Source of the DNA: Plazaster borealis
Lineage: Eukaryota > Echinodermata > Asteroidea > Forcipulatida > Labidiasteridae
DNA length: 64,000 nucleotides
Assembly: GCA_021014325.1 (NCBI GenBank)
Contig: JAJGQC010000703.1
Coordinates: 1 to 64,000 of the forward strand
Reading direction: 5' to 3'
Position 1 is the first letter of the stretch; the number at the start of each line of letters is the position of its first letter. The notes below the pieces were generated by a model that was given only the letters and a program-made list of their open reading frames with translations, did not search any database and was not told the DNA's origin. This document shows, piece after piece, positions 1 through 10,600 of the stretch. The position numbers and the translations under genes were made by a program.

Positions 1-219
1 GGAAAGCATGTCTTTGTGAAAAACATCAGACACGTGCGGGCAATCCGTATCGAAACCATGGTCCAGACCCTGATGGAGGACAGTGGCACAGTGATTGCTG
101 ATGAACTCAACACACTGATGATGGAATGGGAGAGCTGCTTAGCACAAAGTGAAGTAGCTTTAGCACAACAAAATGTATGCTTTACCAGGAATAAGGTTAC
201 CAGCCAAAATACCATGTAA
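1..219 (+). CDS. Candidate terminal coding exon of an unidentified gene
   Basis: The frame is open from the left window edge to a TAA at 217-219, 72 codons. The first 40 or so codons read like real protein, mixed charged and hydrophobic (for example RHVRAIRIETMVQTLMEDSG). From about position 128 the DNA resembles one arm of a palindromic repeat (GAGCTGCTTAGCAC), so the last 30 residues may come from a mobile element. I do not recognise the family. No splice acceptor is visible because the exon runs off the window. It could also be a chance open frame or a pseudogene remnant. Confidence 0.35.
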   Translation, partial: GKHVFVKNIRHVRAIRIETMVQTLMEDSGTVIADELNTLMMEWESCLAQSEVALAQQNVCFTRNKVTSQNTM

Positions 220-322
220 CATGTATAATTCTGTGACTGTTATCCTGCTTATTTTTGCTTAGCAGAAAATGTTTGCTAGCAATGTTTTCATGCTTAAGCT
301 TGAGCAGCTCTGTGAAATTGGT
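128..322. mobile_element. MITE-like palindromic element, GAGCTGCTTA family (degenerate)
   Basis: The left side carries GAGAGCTGCTTAGCAC. The right side carries its inverted partner near 290-320 (GAGCAGCTCTGTGAAATTGG). The same end sequence occurs in the better preserved copy at 48537-48828. The left end is eroded, so the boundary is approximate. Confidence 0.4.
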
Positions 323-524
323 CCTGGGCCCAATTTCATGGAAGCTGGTTTTAGCAGAAAATTCTTCTCAGCAAATTTCTTTACTAGAGTAAGAAATGAG
401 GTAGGGTACCAGTCACATCAATGGTAACTGTATGGTATTTTGGCTGTTAACCTATTTTTTCCTAAGCAAGAGTTTTTCTGTGCTTAGCAAGTTTTTGTGC
501 TTACATACTTTATGAAGTTGGACC
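323..524. mobile_element. MITE-like element, GGGCCCAATTTCAT ends
   Basis: The left end reads CCTGGGCCCAATTTCATGG. The right end near 505-524 is the inverse (ATGAAGTTGGACCCAG). Both match the terminal repeats of the element at 48537-48828. It lies next to the degenerate copy at 128-322, giving two adjacent insertions of one family. A single end of the same family is seen near 1674-1700. Confidence 0.5.
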
Positions 525-1042
525 CAGTGCAGTACCTTGACTGCCAGGAAATGTCCATGAAAGAACAAGGTCATTTTTTTGTAAACAAGGTGACACTATA
601 AACACAGTAAACAAGGAAGTTATACCTTTGAGATGGATTGTACACTTTATGGAATACACTGAGAAGATCTTTAGCAAGATTTGTGAAATATTCCCTTGGA
701 AGGAACGTGGAACTGAAACCAGAAATAAATGCATGGTTAGATATATCATATCTCAACGCAGACTAAATGAAATTTTGGGCAAGGAACCCTACAAAAGACT
801 ACAACCAGACAAATCTTCAGCATATGGTAACTCAAAAACCTAGAAGAATCTTATAGGAATCTTCTAGGAATGAGGAAGTGACTAAAAATCTATAAGAATC
901 CTATTGGAATCCTATTTAAATTCTAAAGGATTCAAGAAGAATTTCACCTATAGATAGGACTTTTTTGTAACGGTCAACCATCAAATCTGTAGACACAATA
1001 AGATTGGTATGCCAGGCCCCGTTTTTAAGTATGTTTGGTTAA

Positions 1043-1338
1043 AGGTAGAGTCATAGATTTGTAAATACTCCAAAAATCAATGACCATAAAAATTTACTTG
1101 GTGAGAAGCACTGCAACTGTCGATAGTGGAAATTCTTCTGAGAAAGGATTCCCTTTGAAGTAATATGGTTTGGATAACTCTTCACCAAATAACAATTGAC
1201 TGTTTTTTGCTGTTTTCTCATCAGCAAGTAGACACTGTATTCAGCTGGAATTTTCACATGCGAATTTATTGTATCTTTCTTTAAAACTTTGTCTATAAAT
1301 CAGCATTACGTTGACAAAAACCAATCTATGACCATACC
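1043..1338. mobile_element. MITE with TTAA target duplication (family 2)
   Basis: TTAA occurs at both edges (1039-1042 and 1339-1342). The left end AGGTAGAGTCATAGATTTG is mirrored by the right end, whose reverse complement begins AGGTATGGTCATAGATTGG. TTAA duplication with an A/T-rich non-coding interior is typical of piggyBac-type non-autonomous elements. Related copies lie at 6237-6752 and 54530-54990. Confidence 0.75.
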
Positions 1339-1744
1339 TTTAAGCTCTGTTTTACCAAATCTACCAAAATAAAAAAAACAGGGAAGGAATTTGGAGGGTT
1401 CAGTGTAGTTTGATAGGTCTTGTACAAGTAAACAGCTGCGGCTAACATGCTTAAAGCATTGGAGGCACATAGCAGCACCCTTAGCAACAGCCACAGCTGC
1501 CATATTGGCCACAGCCAAAGAAAGTTACATCATGGAGCTATATAGCTACATGGTTACATGCAGTACAACATTGCTTGTGATTACAGATTAGTACAGCTCT
1601 TTAAAAACTAAACTAATCTTCATATTCTCATTGTTCTGGATTCAAGCTGGCCTAGTGGTTATAAATACAACTGGGCCCAATTTCATAGAGCTGCTTGAAG
1701 CCGAACATTTCACTGAAACATGTTAAAGGCTGTACTTTTGGTAA

Positions 1745-2065
1745 TTACATGTACCGTACTCCACAAGTTATTAACCATAACAATTTACTTGGTAAAGAGC
1801 ACTTGAGAGCTGTTGATATTATAAAACATTGTTAGAAACGACCCCCTTTGAAGTAATGTAGTTTTAAAGAAAGAGGTAATTTTTCACCCACAAATTTGAA
1901 TCTGAGAAATCTGAAAGCACACAATTCTATGCAACAAGGGTGTATTTTTCTTTCATTATTTTCTTGCAACTTTGATGACCAATTGAGCTAAAATTTTCAC
2001 AGGTCTGTTATTTTATGCATAAGTTGGGATACACCAAACTTATGAGGATACTGGTCTTTGAGAAT
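1745..2065 (-). mobile_element. Fragment of TTAA MITE family 1
   Basis: This segment matches the interior of the complete copy at 27522-27898 in opposite orientation, including the blocks around TTTTCACAGGTCTGTTATTT and the tail near 2030-2065. The terminal sequence is lost where the CCAATTGG-rich element begins. Confidence 0.6.
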
Positions 2066-2830
2066 TCCCTTACCAAAATTACCAATTAATTCCAATTGGA
2101 TATCCAGTTGGAAAGAATTGGATTGAGTTGGTATTGAGTTGGTGTTAGTTGGTTTATATTGAAATACTGAATTTCCAATTGGAATAAAATCTTTTACCAA
2201 CTCAGTCCAATTGGAAATCCAATATGAGTCAGTTGGTTTGATTTAATTGAATTGGAATTAGTTGGAATTTGTTTCTACCAATTGGAAATTTCACCTCCTA
2301 ATATATTTCCAATTGGAAATGTTATTTCCCAACAGGGTCCAATTGGAATTGTTTTGTTTAATATTATTCCAATGGGTCCAATTGGAATTGTTTTGTTTAA
2401 TATTATTCCAATGTGTGACAACTGGATTTATAATTAGTTAATTGCAGTGGTGTAAATCACTTCTTAAAAATTCTGAAATGTGCATAAGCCATACTATTCC
2501 AGTATTAACAGTTTATATTCAGCCATAGTGACATTGTTTTTCATCAAATTTCCAACTGGATTATATTAATTTTCTGAGAAAATTAAATTCCAATTCAATA
2601 GCTGATCACTGTAATAGTGAGATTTATGTAAATCAATGTTTAGTTTTTGTTTGATTCTACACTTGGCATTGAAATGTAGATGTAGGCAAAAGCAAACAAA
2701 CATCTTGTTATTTGGTCCAACTGGTTATTTGGTCCAATTGGTTAATTTTTCCAATTGGTTATTTTTTCCAATAGGATATTTTCCAATTGTTTATTTTTCC
2801 AATTTGTCATTTCTCCAATTGGAAAAAGTA
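2066..2830. repeat. CCAATTGG-rich palindromic repeat element (copy 1)
   Basis: The motif CCAATTGG, itself a perfect palindrome, recurs with short variants roughly every 20-60 bp between 2092 and 2822. The left edge begins CCCTTACCAAAATT, the same end as copy 2 at 3150-3466. Positions 2335-2412 hold a perfect-looking 39 bp direct duplication. Alignment of the first 150 bp with copy 2 by eye shows common ancestry. No right-end partner (AATTTTGGTAAGGG) is visible, so this copy is probably 3' truncated or fused with other AT-rich sequence. Short open frames here are repeat artefacts. Confidence 0.6.
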
Positions 2831-3149
2831 ATGGCGGGATCTAATTAATTATGCACAAATATAGAACTCAACTTTTTTTCAAAACCATTGCAGGTATAAC
2901 AGCATTTCCTGCACATTAGTTTACACTTAAATGTGTGATAAATAGGTAGTTCAATTGAAACAAAATATTTTCAACATTTTTTTCAAATTACACACCATGG
3001 GTAGAAAGTAAAGCCCCAAAGGTGTATACTTGGAGCGAAGCATAGGGAAGTAACATGCAACTTCTGAGCAAGACTTGGATCACTGCATTAACCTTGCTTG
3101 TTGTTTACCAATGCTTGTGAGGGTAAGCAACTCAAAAGCTTAATTTCCC

Positions 3150-3466
3150 CTTACCAAAATGTCCATGTTAGTTCAATTGGATACCTAGTTGTTAAGCATT
3201 GGATTAATTTGAATATTGGAATACTAAATTTCCAATTGGAATCAAATTGGACTCAGTCGGCTTGATTACATTGAATTGGAACTAGATGAAATTTGATTCC
3301 CAATTGAGACCAATTGGGTCCAGTTGGAAAAAGTCCCATTGGGTTCAATTGGAAAAAATTTCATACTGAATCCAACTGAGTCCAATTGAGTCCAATTGGT
3401 TTGTGCCAATACACAACTTTGAAAAAATTCCAATTGGTTCCAATTGGAAAGTTGAATTTGTAATTT
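3150..3466. mobile_element. CCAATTGG-rich inverted-repeat element (copy 2)
   Basis: The element is bounded by CCCTTACCAAAAT on the left and its inverse ATTTTGGTAAGGG on the right. The interior carries CCAATTGG/CAATTGG units in both halves. It is co-linear with the first part of copy 1 at 2066. No coding capacity is seen. I cannot define a target duplication. Confidence 0.6.
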
Positions 3467-3625
3467 TGGTAAGGGTTACCAAAAGTATACCCTGTGTCAA
3501 GAGATGACTTTGTCCTGTAAATATTTTTTCTTGTGTACTGTTAAGTTACCCGTCCCCACCCCCTTAAGAATGGGAGTAGTCTATATTTATAAAGTTCTTT
3601 TACCCCAGGAGAAGAATCCTAGAGT

Positions 3626-3680
3626 ATGCAAATATATGCACATGGTATGCTAATTTACTTCCCCTATGACCTATGCAAAT
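3626..3680 (+). promoter_or_regulatory. Two octamer motifs (ATGCAAAT)
   Basis: Perfect POU/octamer sites occur at 3626-3633 and 3673-3680, with ATGCTAAT and TATGCATG variants between and after. An exon-like segment with a GTAAGT-type donor follows near 3890. Octamers are used in histone and snRNA promoters, but none of those genes is seen here. Regulatory meaning is an inference. Confidence 0.25.
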
Positions 3681-4359
3681 AAAGTATGCATGGGCGATTC
3701 TGTGTGTGTGTAATAGTATATGCAGGGACTAGGCTGTAGAGGCAGACCAGACACACCCTAGATGTTGGTGGCAGCATTCACATTGCTTAGTATGGAATGC
3801 AAAGCTCAGCTCAGCTATATACTGTAGCTGGATAGTTATGCCTCAGGTGTACCTCAACATCGTAGGATAAATGCTAGTTGGAAAACTGTAAGTTGCATTT
3901 TATTTGTTTTATTATTATATTCACTTAGTTAAAGAATTATGAGTGATTTATAACCTGTGAATCACCATTTAATGTGTTGATATTGTGGGAGGGAAATTTG
4001 AGTTTAATTTACCTACATGTGATTTTCCATGGGCACGGTGCCACCTCCAAATTGATGTTTGTGCCCCATTTGAAATCTGGACTTCTGGGATTGAAAATTC
4101 CCAGAGTTTTAATGTGATAATTTCAATGTTTTAAAAACTTGTTTGCCATTTACCCTCAGACAATGTATTTGTATTTGTTTTAACACTCATGCCAGATTAT
4201 CTTATACAAAATAATAAATTACATTAAAAGCCGCTGAAAGGTTTTTTTAAGGCAACGGAAACTTGGCCAGAAGTGCCCCCAAGAAAAAGGCGCACCCCTT
4301 GTGCCCCCCTGAAATTTTACCAAAGTTACGGTGTTGCAGGACAGGCATTTCATTCAACA

Positions 4360-4781
4360 TGTCGTGGCCGAGCGAATAAGAGGACTGGACTCGAGCTCTG
4401 GTGTTTCTGTTCAGCAGAGTGTGGGTTCGAGTCCCGGTCGTGACACTTGTGTCCTTTAAGCAAGACAATTGACCATTATTGCTGCGTCCTTCGGATGGGA
4501 CATTAAGCCGTCGGTCTTGTGTGTTGTGTAATGCACGTAAAAGAACCCAGTGCACTTATCGAAAAGAGTTCGCCCCGGTGTTCCTTGTTTGATCGGCAGC
4601 ATATTGTGCCACAGCACCTTTTAAACCATTACATGGTGCTATGTAAATGAGTTGGTCTCATACTTCTAAATGTAGCTCCACAATACCTTGCAGGAAAATA
4701 ATGAATGTTGATGCGCCTTGAGCGTCACTGATTGATGGATATGTGCGCTATATAAGAAGCCACTATTATTATTATTATTAA
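4360..4781 (+). mobile_element. tRNA-Leu-derived SINE (family A, full length)
   Basis: The head GTCGTGGCCGAGCG matches a Pol III A box. GGGTTCGAGTCCC near 4430 is a B box. The anticodon-like loop CTCGAGC corresponds to CAA-type loops in the sister copies. A conserved body follows (TCCTTCGGATGGGACATTAA, TAAAAGAACCCAGTGCAC) and the element ends in an (ATT)n tail. It sits inside the TELO2 intron. The tail touches the exon at 4786-4941, leaving only the first six intron bases (GTATTT) before the repeat. The sister copy is at 31750-32184. Confidence 0.85.
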
Positions 4782-4785
4782 ATAC

Positions 4786-6069
4786 CTGCACTTGTCTTGT
4801 AGTTTGTTGGCAATTCTGTCTGGTAGAGTGACAATGGCCGTCATGAGCTGCTCCCATAAGATTCTATTCTTAGCTGAATGCATAGATTCAGTGTGGTCTG
4901 AGGACATTACCATACACTGGTTCCAAATGAGATCAGACATTCTGCCACAATGAAGAAAGACTTCAAGAAGAGAAAGACATTTGTTCTGCTTGAAGCTCGG
5001 GCTGTAGAATGGAAGAGAGTATTAATTACTACTACTACTAATAATAATATGTAGTTTTTATACAGTGCATTATTTACGGTCGTCTCAAAGCGCTTATCAT
5101 TGTTTATTTCCAGACAGGTATTTTAAGTTTTTGATTTATTACACCACTAGAAGTAACACCTTGTAAGGGTTTACAAGGTTCTGCTATATCCTATTGTTCT
5201 CGCTCATTACAAAGTGCTGCTGTGTACCATGGGAACAGTTTACCACCAAATGTTAAACTGGCTGAAAGTACTGATCAATTTATGACCTGGGTTCAAAAAC
5301 ATCTGTTCAATCAATGTTACCACTAAACTTAATTTTTCCTCCCCTGCCATTTCAGCTTCTTTTCTTCTAATTTGGGTTGAACAAAAAAAATTGACTAAAG
5401 CAGGATTTGAACCATGACCTCCGAATTAACAAGCCGGCTCTACCAACTGAGCTATCCACATGTAGCCCTATATTGGTGGTCTCCCTATTTTGTCAATATC
5501 TTTGTTCGAGCCTGTGTCTTTTATTCTCTCATTTTTCTGTCTTTTGTGAACTTTTGATTGTGTGGAGAAGACGGAAACACAAACTTGTTTTTCTCTTTTC
5601 TTGTCTTTCTTTCTCTCACATAGGGACCTATTCATAGTTGGAACAAAAAACTCTCCGTTTTTATACATCTCCTTATTATACACACATTTTCACAATTCCA
5701 TATTCTTTCTACCAACCTGCTTTGCGTAATGGCACTGCACAAAACCAAGAATGAATGATGATGAACACCATCTAAGAAAAAGTCTTCAAACAACTGACTT
5801 CTCTCGTCACTTGCAAAGTGTCCATACCACTCCAAGCTCAGCTGGTCAACAAGAAACTTGATAAAGTGAACATAGTGACCACCTTTGATGAACTCATCAT
5901 GTTCTGGCATCTCGAGTGAGGGTGTTGAGGTTTCTCCTTTTTTTTTCTTTGGCAATAAGGCTGAGATTTTCTCTAAGGTGTCTGAGAGCTCCTTGGGGTC
6001 TCTAGACGTTGCAAGGGTGTGCTGGGATTCTCGTGTGAGTAACTGTACTCGAGATTTGACCTCAGTCAT
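4786..6069 (-). CDS. TELO2: TELO2 (Tel2), 5' coding exons; partial
   Basis: TELO2 is the Tel2 scaffold of the TTT complex, which with Hsp90/R2TP matures PIKK kinases such as ATM, ATR and mTOR. The start codon is at 6069-6067 in an exon that begins after an acceptor at 6098-6099. This exon ends at 5717 (AG|GTTGGT donor, two bases of a split codon). The next exon, 4941-4786, has a pyrimidine-rich acceptor, completes the codon exactly (AG+A) and ends with a CAG|GTATTT donor. Together they encode about 169 residues. Recognisable Tel2 features are an N-terminal helical segment, the block FFLDGVHHHSFLVL near residues 95-110, and TAIVTLPDRIANKL near residue 155. Further exons would lie left of 4786 but I could not find them, so the gene is incomplete here or its remaining exons are very divergent. 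A non-coding first exon probably ends at about 7254 (AAAT|GTAAGTAAG on the minus strand). Assignment is from remembered family similarity. Confidence 0.72.
5370..5515 (-). mobile_element. tRNA-Asn-like SINE (family B)
   Basis: Read on the minus strand: a leader with AATATAGGGCTA, an A box region GATAGCTCAGTTGGTAGAGC, an anticodon-like loop TTGTTAA (GTT, Asn), a B box GGTTCAAATCC, and a tail TTGTTCAACCCAAATT. The same leader, body and tail recur at 47850-47995, 62258-62374 and 62864-62980. It lies in a TELO2 intron. Confidence 0.75.
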
Positions 6070-6097
6070 GATGGCCGTTGGTATCCTTGTAAGAGGT

Positions 6098-7685
6098 CTG
6101 TAGGCTCATGTCAGTCAATACACTGATGACAAGAAAAGAAAATGATGTTTAAAATTAAAGTTTGACCAATCCCTAACAAATTTAGGAAAACAAGAATAAT
6201 GACCCCTAAATAAATCATAAACCTCTTGTCCCTTAAAGGTAGGGTCATACTTTGGTAATGACCCCAAACAAAAATTATGTAATTACTATCCGAAAGTTAT
6301 TGTTAATTGTTATAAAGATGGTAATGGTAGTAAGACTTTTGAAATTATTTTGTCTGAAACGCCCACGTTAATTAGAAATGCCCTGTCAATAAAAACATTT
6401 GAATCTGAGAAAGCGATTCATGCAAGAATCGTTTCTCAGATTCTGAGGTTGGTGTCCGTCCAAAAATGCTGCAGCCAGAGATGCGGTTGGTACCAGCGCA
6501 TAGGGACATGTTTAATCACTATGTGTTATGCGCTATATAAAAATGGTTAATTATTATTATTATTTATTACCCACTGTCACCTCGCTAAAGTGTGGATAGT
6601 TCAACATTCTTGTGAAAATACAGTGACATTTTGTTGCTGTTTTCTCAACAAGTACAGTCACTATTCAGCTGAAACTTTCACATTTTACATTTATTGTATC
6701 TTTCTTGATAATATTGCCATTAAATTAGCATTATGTTGACAAAAACCAGCACGGTTTGTTTATCAACAATGGAAAGGTCTATATATTTACCCACAGTCTA
6801 CTGACCCCACTAAATACACAGGGCACTCACACACAATGGGCAACAAATACTCTGATCTGAGCCCTGCAACCACAGACAATTTCACTGTTTCAGAAGAACC
6901 AATCACACGATCAGAGCAGTGACTGACTCTACACTGAGTAGTCCCGGCCGATTTCCTACCTTCCACTCAGGTAGCAGGACAGTTCCTTTCAGAAAAGTAA
7001 AGTACACAGTCTCCCGAATTCTCATCGACACCATTCATCATACAGATACAAATTACAACACATCATATACTATCAATATCATAACATAGAACAAAATCTA
7101 CACGTACAGACAGCAGCAAAAGTAGATTTCAGGATATACACTAAGGCATCGTAACAATTCACAGGCTATTTTGTCGTGGAAATTACCCATGACCCAAACG
7201 ATAATATTACTCGAATTCCTGTTACTTTACCGACTAAAATGAATCACTTACTTACATTTACAATTGCAGCATTTTCTGCATCAAAATTGTAAACACCGCG
7301 TGAAGAGCAAGTCCAACGGCTGTTTGTATAAAATTCTTTGAAACAAATGAACAGCCGTCTACTTAAATATAGGGCTCTCTTGGTGGCGCTGCACAACTCG
7401 TCCTTGGGGCCGAGCGAAAACTTGTTGACGAAGCAAGCGAAGATACGCACCGTCGAGTTGTCACACCTGTTGAGTTGTCCGACGGTCGAGTTGTCTAAAC
7501 TCAACGTGTTCGCGACGTCGTCAGCCTAGTATAATAGGATAGTACTACTAGCCAACGAGACATGTAACGCGTAAAAAACAAGAGTAGAAAAACTAAAATA
7601 CACGTCACGTCACCACAATTTCTGTACATTTATAAATAAACTATAAACTGAATTCGTTGTCTTTTAATATAAATCAGAGTAAAGA
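6098..7685. promoter_or_regulatory. Head-to-head intergenic region, putative bidirectional promoter
   Basis: TELO2 is transcribed leftward and ANKRD40 rightward. The most promoter-like part is about 7370-7520, richer in CpG than its surroundings and containing three GTCGAGTTGTC/GTTGAGTTGTC repeats. No TATA box is evident at a convincing position. A minus-strand donor at about 7254 implies a TELO2 leader exon starting in this CpG-rich part. The shared-promoter role is inferred from layout only. Confidence 0.45.
6237..6752. mobile_element. TTAA MITE family 2, with nested SINE-tail insertion
   Basis: TTAA at 6233-6236 is followed by AGGTAGGGTCATACTTTGG, like the copy at 1043. The interior matches that copy again between about 6590 and 6745 (TTTTCTCAACAAGTACAGTC). 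Between them, 6500-6570 carries a SINE-like end (GCGCTATATAA then an ATT tail). The right terminus is eroded. It lies in the putative first intron of TELO2. Confidence 0.6.
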
Positions 7686-10600
7686 ATGGATGATAGTAAG
7701 GAATTAGAGGATAAGGTTCGGGAGGCAGCCAGCATTGGAGATCAAAATACGCTGGAAAAATTACTTAAACTCGGTGTAAATGTGAACGCAAAACACCGCA
7801 TAAACGGGTGGTAAGTTGACAAAAAGTATAGGCCTATTTCAAAAATATTAAATCGATTGCAATTTTTCGAAACTCATCAGTTGAGAGAGTGTTGGAAGAC
7901 CCCTAAATTTAACAAAAATGTACCGAACCTGCTGAAACTAAAGTAAACACTCGGTCGGCATAGTGAGTGAATAGAGATTTGTCAATGTCAATCATGTGCT
8001 GTATGTGGAGAACTTTTACTTAATTTTGAACTTATGTTAGTGTTACACCAACGTTTAATTTTTTTGGCCATTAATTGTAGTTGTGTACCCCCTTTCCCCG
8101 CCCACTCCTAGACTAGCCCAATTGATCCTGGCCAGGGCCACAACAATACATCCTGAAGTTGGCCCTAGAGTCTAGCCCCCCCCCCCCCAAAGTAACAGTC
8201 AAGTGGAAAGAAGTGAAAAGAGAAGGGCAGAAAGTACTCAGTAAAAGCATGGAGGTAGAAATAAGTAAAAGCAAGGGATGAACAATGAAGAAGGAAACAG
8301 AGAGGAGCGAGAGGGGTCTGGTTAAAATAAAATAACGTACAAAACTTCATCAGGAAAATTGTATTGTATTTCTTATATTTAATCAAATGAACTCACATTT
8401 TGTGATGATGTTCAATTTACTTTCAGGACAGCATTACACTGGGCCAGCAAACGAGGGCATCCGTCTATTGTGAGATTCCTTCTGGAAAATGGAGCAGACC
8501 TAACAATGACCAACGGCAAAGGGGAAACGGCTGCTCAGCTGACAGAAAAAGAAGATATCCACTCAATACTTGGAGGTCAATAATCCATTATTAATCCTTA
8601 CTCTCCCACTTGCCCACACAGCAGGCGTGGATTTACACGGAGGCCATGGAGGCCATGGCCTCTGTTGCTCCTGGTCTTGGCCTTGATGCCCCTTCAAAAG
8701 TTTCCCATTGACTTTAAGATTTTCCAATGGAAGTGCCCTTTGCAAAATGAAAATGGCCTTGCCCTTTCAAAGATGAAATTCCAGGCCTGACACAGGCAAC
8801 CACAATCCTCCACTTTTATGTCACTCCACACCAAAATAGATTGTATGCCTTGCCCAGTGATATGCAATAGACCCTTCCCATGAAATGTAAGTTGCGCATC
8901 GCGGGCCCATGCGCACTGACACTACGTTGGCAAATTGACGGAACATCGCGCCCTTTCTGTATGGGGCTGATGGTACAGTAGGACTAGGAGGACGCATACG
9001 TGTTTGTGCCTCTTCCTTTAATTTCATTTATTAATTTCACAGGTAAAAACATTACAATTGCATTACAAATGCACAGCTCTATGGAGTTTGCCAACCAACA
9101 GTGTCTTTACGCATGCCTGATTGTAATTATTTCATGAGAAGGGCAAATTTGTATATTGCCTACAGTCCTCAATCCTCCGTAATCAATTTCCTGAAAAGGA
9201 TTTTGGAGGGCTAGGGCTATAAAAAAGCCATTTGATAGTCTAATAGATGTAATAATTGCATCATGTATAAAGAATATTATTTTGTTTTTACCCTTAACTG
9301 GTGTGTGATAAGAACTGGGTTCTCGGTTCTTTCCCTGAAAGCAGAAAGAAATCTACAGGCATAGTACTCGAGTGGCATTCAAACTTGCGACCCGACATAG
9401 ATGATATTATAGCAGATGTCTTTTACCACTAGACCACCAAGTCACCGTGTACCTGTGACAAGATGAGAGGCCAATTTAAATCCTGTAATAAGTGGCAGAT
9501 GCCATTTGAGAGTCACGTAGAAGGATGTCTGGTACAAGACTTTTGGGGTCACAAGTGAATCAGAGCTGCCAACTCTCCCTGATTCTGAAAAAAAAAAACA
9601 CAATCTTTTCGTGTTATGATGAACACATTTGAAAATCTCCCTGTTTTCCCTGTTATGTCAATCCGGTACAATGCCTAATTAGGAAATAATTATCCTGTTT
9701 TGGCAACATGTATCCTGTTCAGGAAACATTCACATTCTACTGGTACAATTGTCTCCAATTAGGAAACATTTGTCAAAATTTACAGTGTTTTAGGAAACGC
9801 TATTAACGTTTTCTGATCAGGAAACAATGTGTAATTCTAAATATCGCCCTGATTGTTGTATAAATTCTCCCTGATTGCAAGATGCAAATGTTGGCAGCTC
9901 TGGTGAATGCTCTGAGACTATAGAGCAAAGAGCAAAGACCTTGCACTGTGCTCAGACTTGAGACACTCCTGCTATAATCACATGGTCAGGGCAAACTCAA
10001 GATCAGCGAAGCCATTGTGTAGTGTTTGTTATTTTTGATGTAACAAGCATGCAACTTCTTGTCTGATTTCCTCTTTTTCTTTAATAATAGTGCCATAGAC
10101 AACAACAAAATACTGTACAAAACAGACTATAGTGTGGTTAGCTATTTCCTCCTTTTCTGCAGTTACCAAGTTGCGTGACTGATAACTATGACAAAGGTGC
10201 ATTTAAACATGGAACATTGAAACACTGTCTTTAGTCTGTGGAATTCAAATTTGAGAGCTCACATGTGACCAAGCAAGTAATTTTTCTAAAACTACAAATG
10301 TAGTAGAAGTGTTCCTTTAAAAACTGTGATATTAAGTTGCTATGAATTTTCTGAATTTAACTTATTTCAGGCAAACCAGAAGTCCTAGCAAACGCTTCTC
10401 CTTTACCAATCACGCCTAACTACATCCGACCAAGCAAGTCATTTTCTAAAACTACAAATGTAGAAGTGTTCCTTTAAAAACTGTGATATTAAGTTGCTAT
10501 GAATTTTCTGAATTTAACTTATTTCAGGCAAACCAGAAGTCCTAGCAAACGCTTCTCCTTTACCAATCACGCCTAACTACATCCAGAACCCGCCTTTTCC

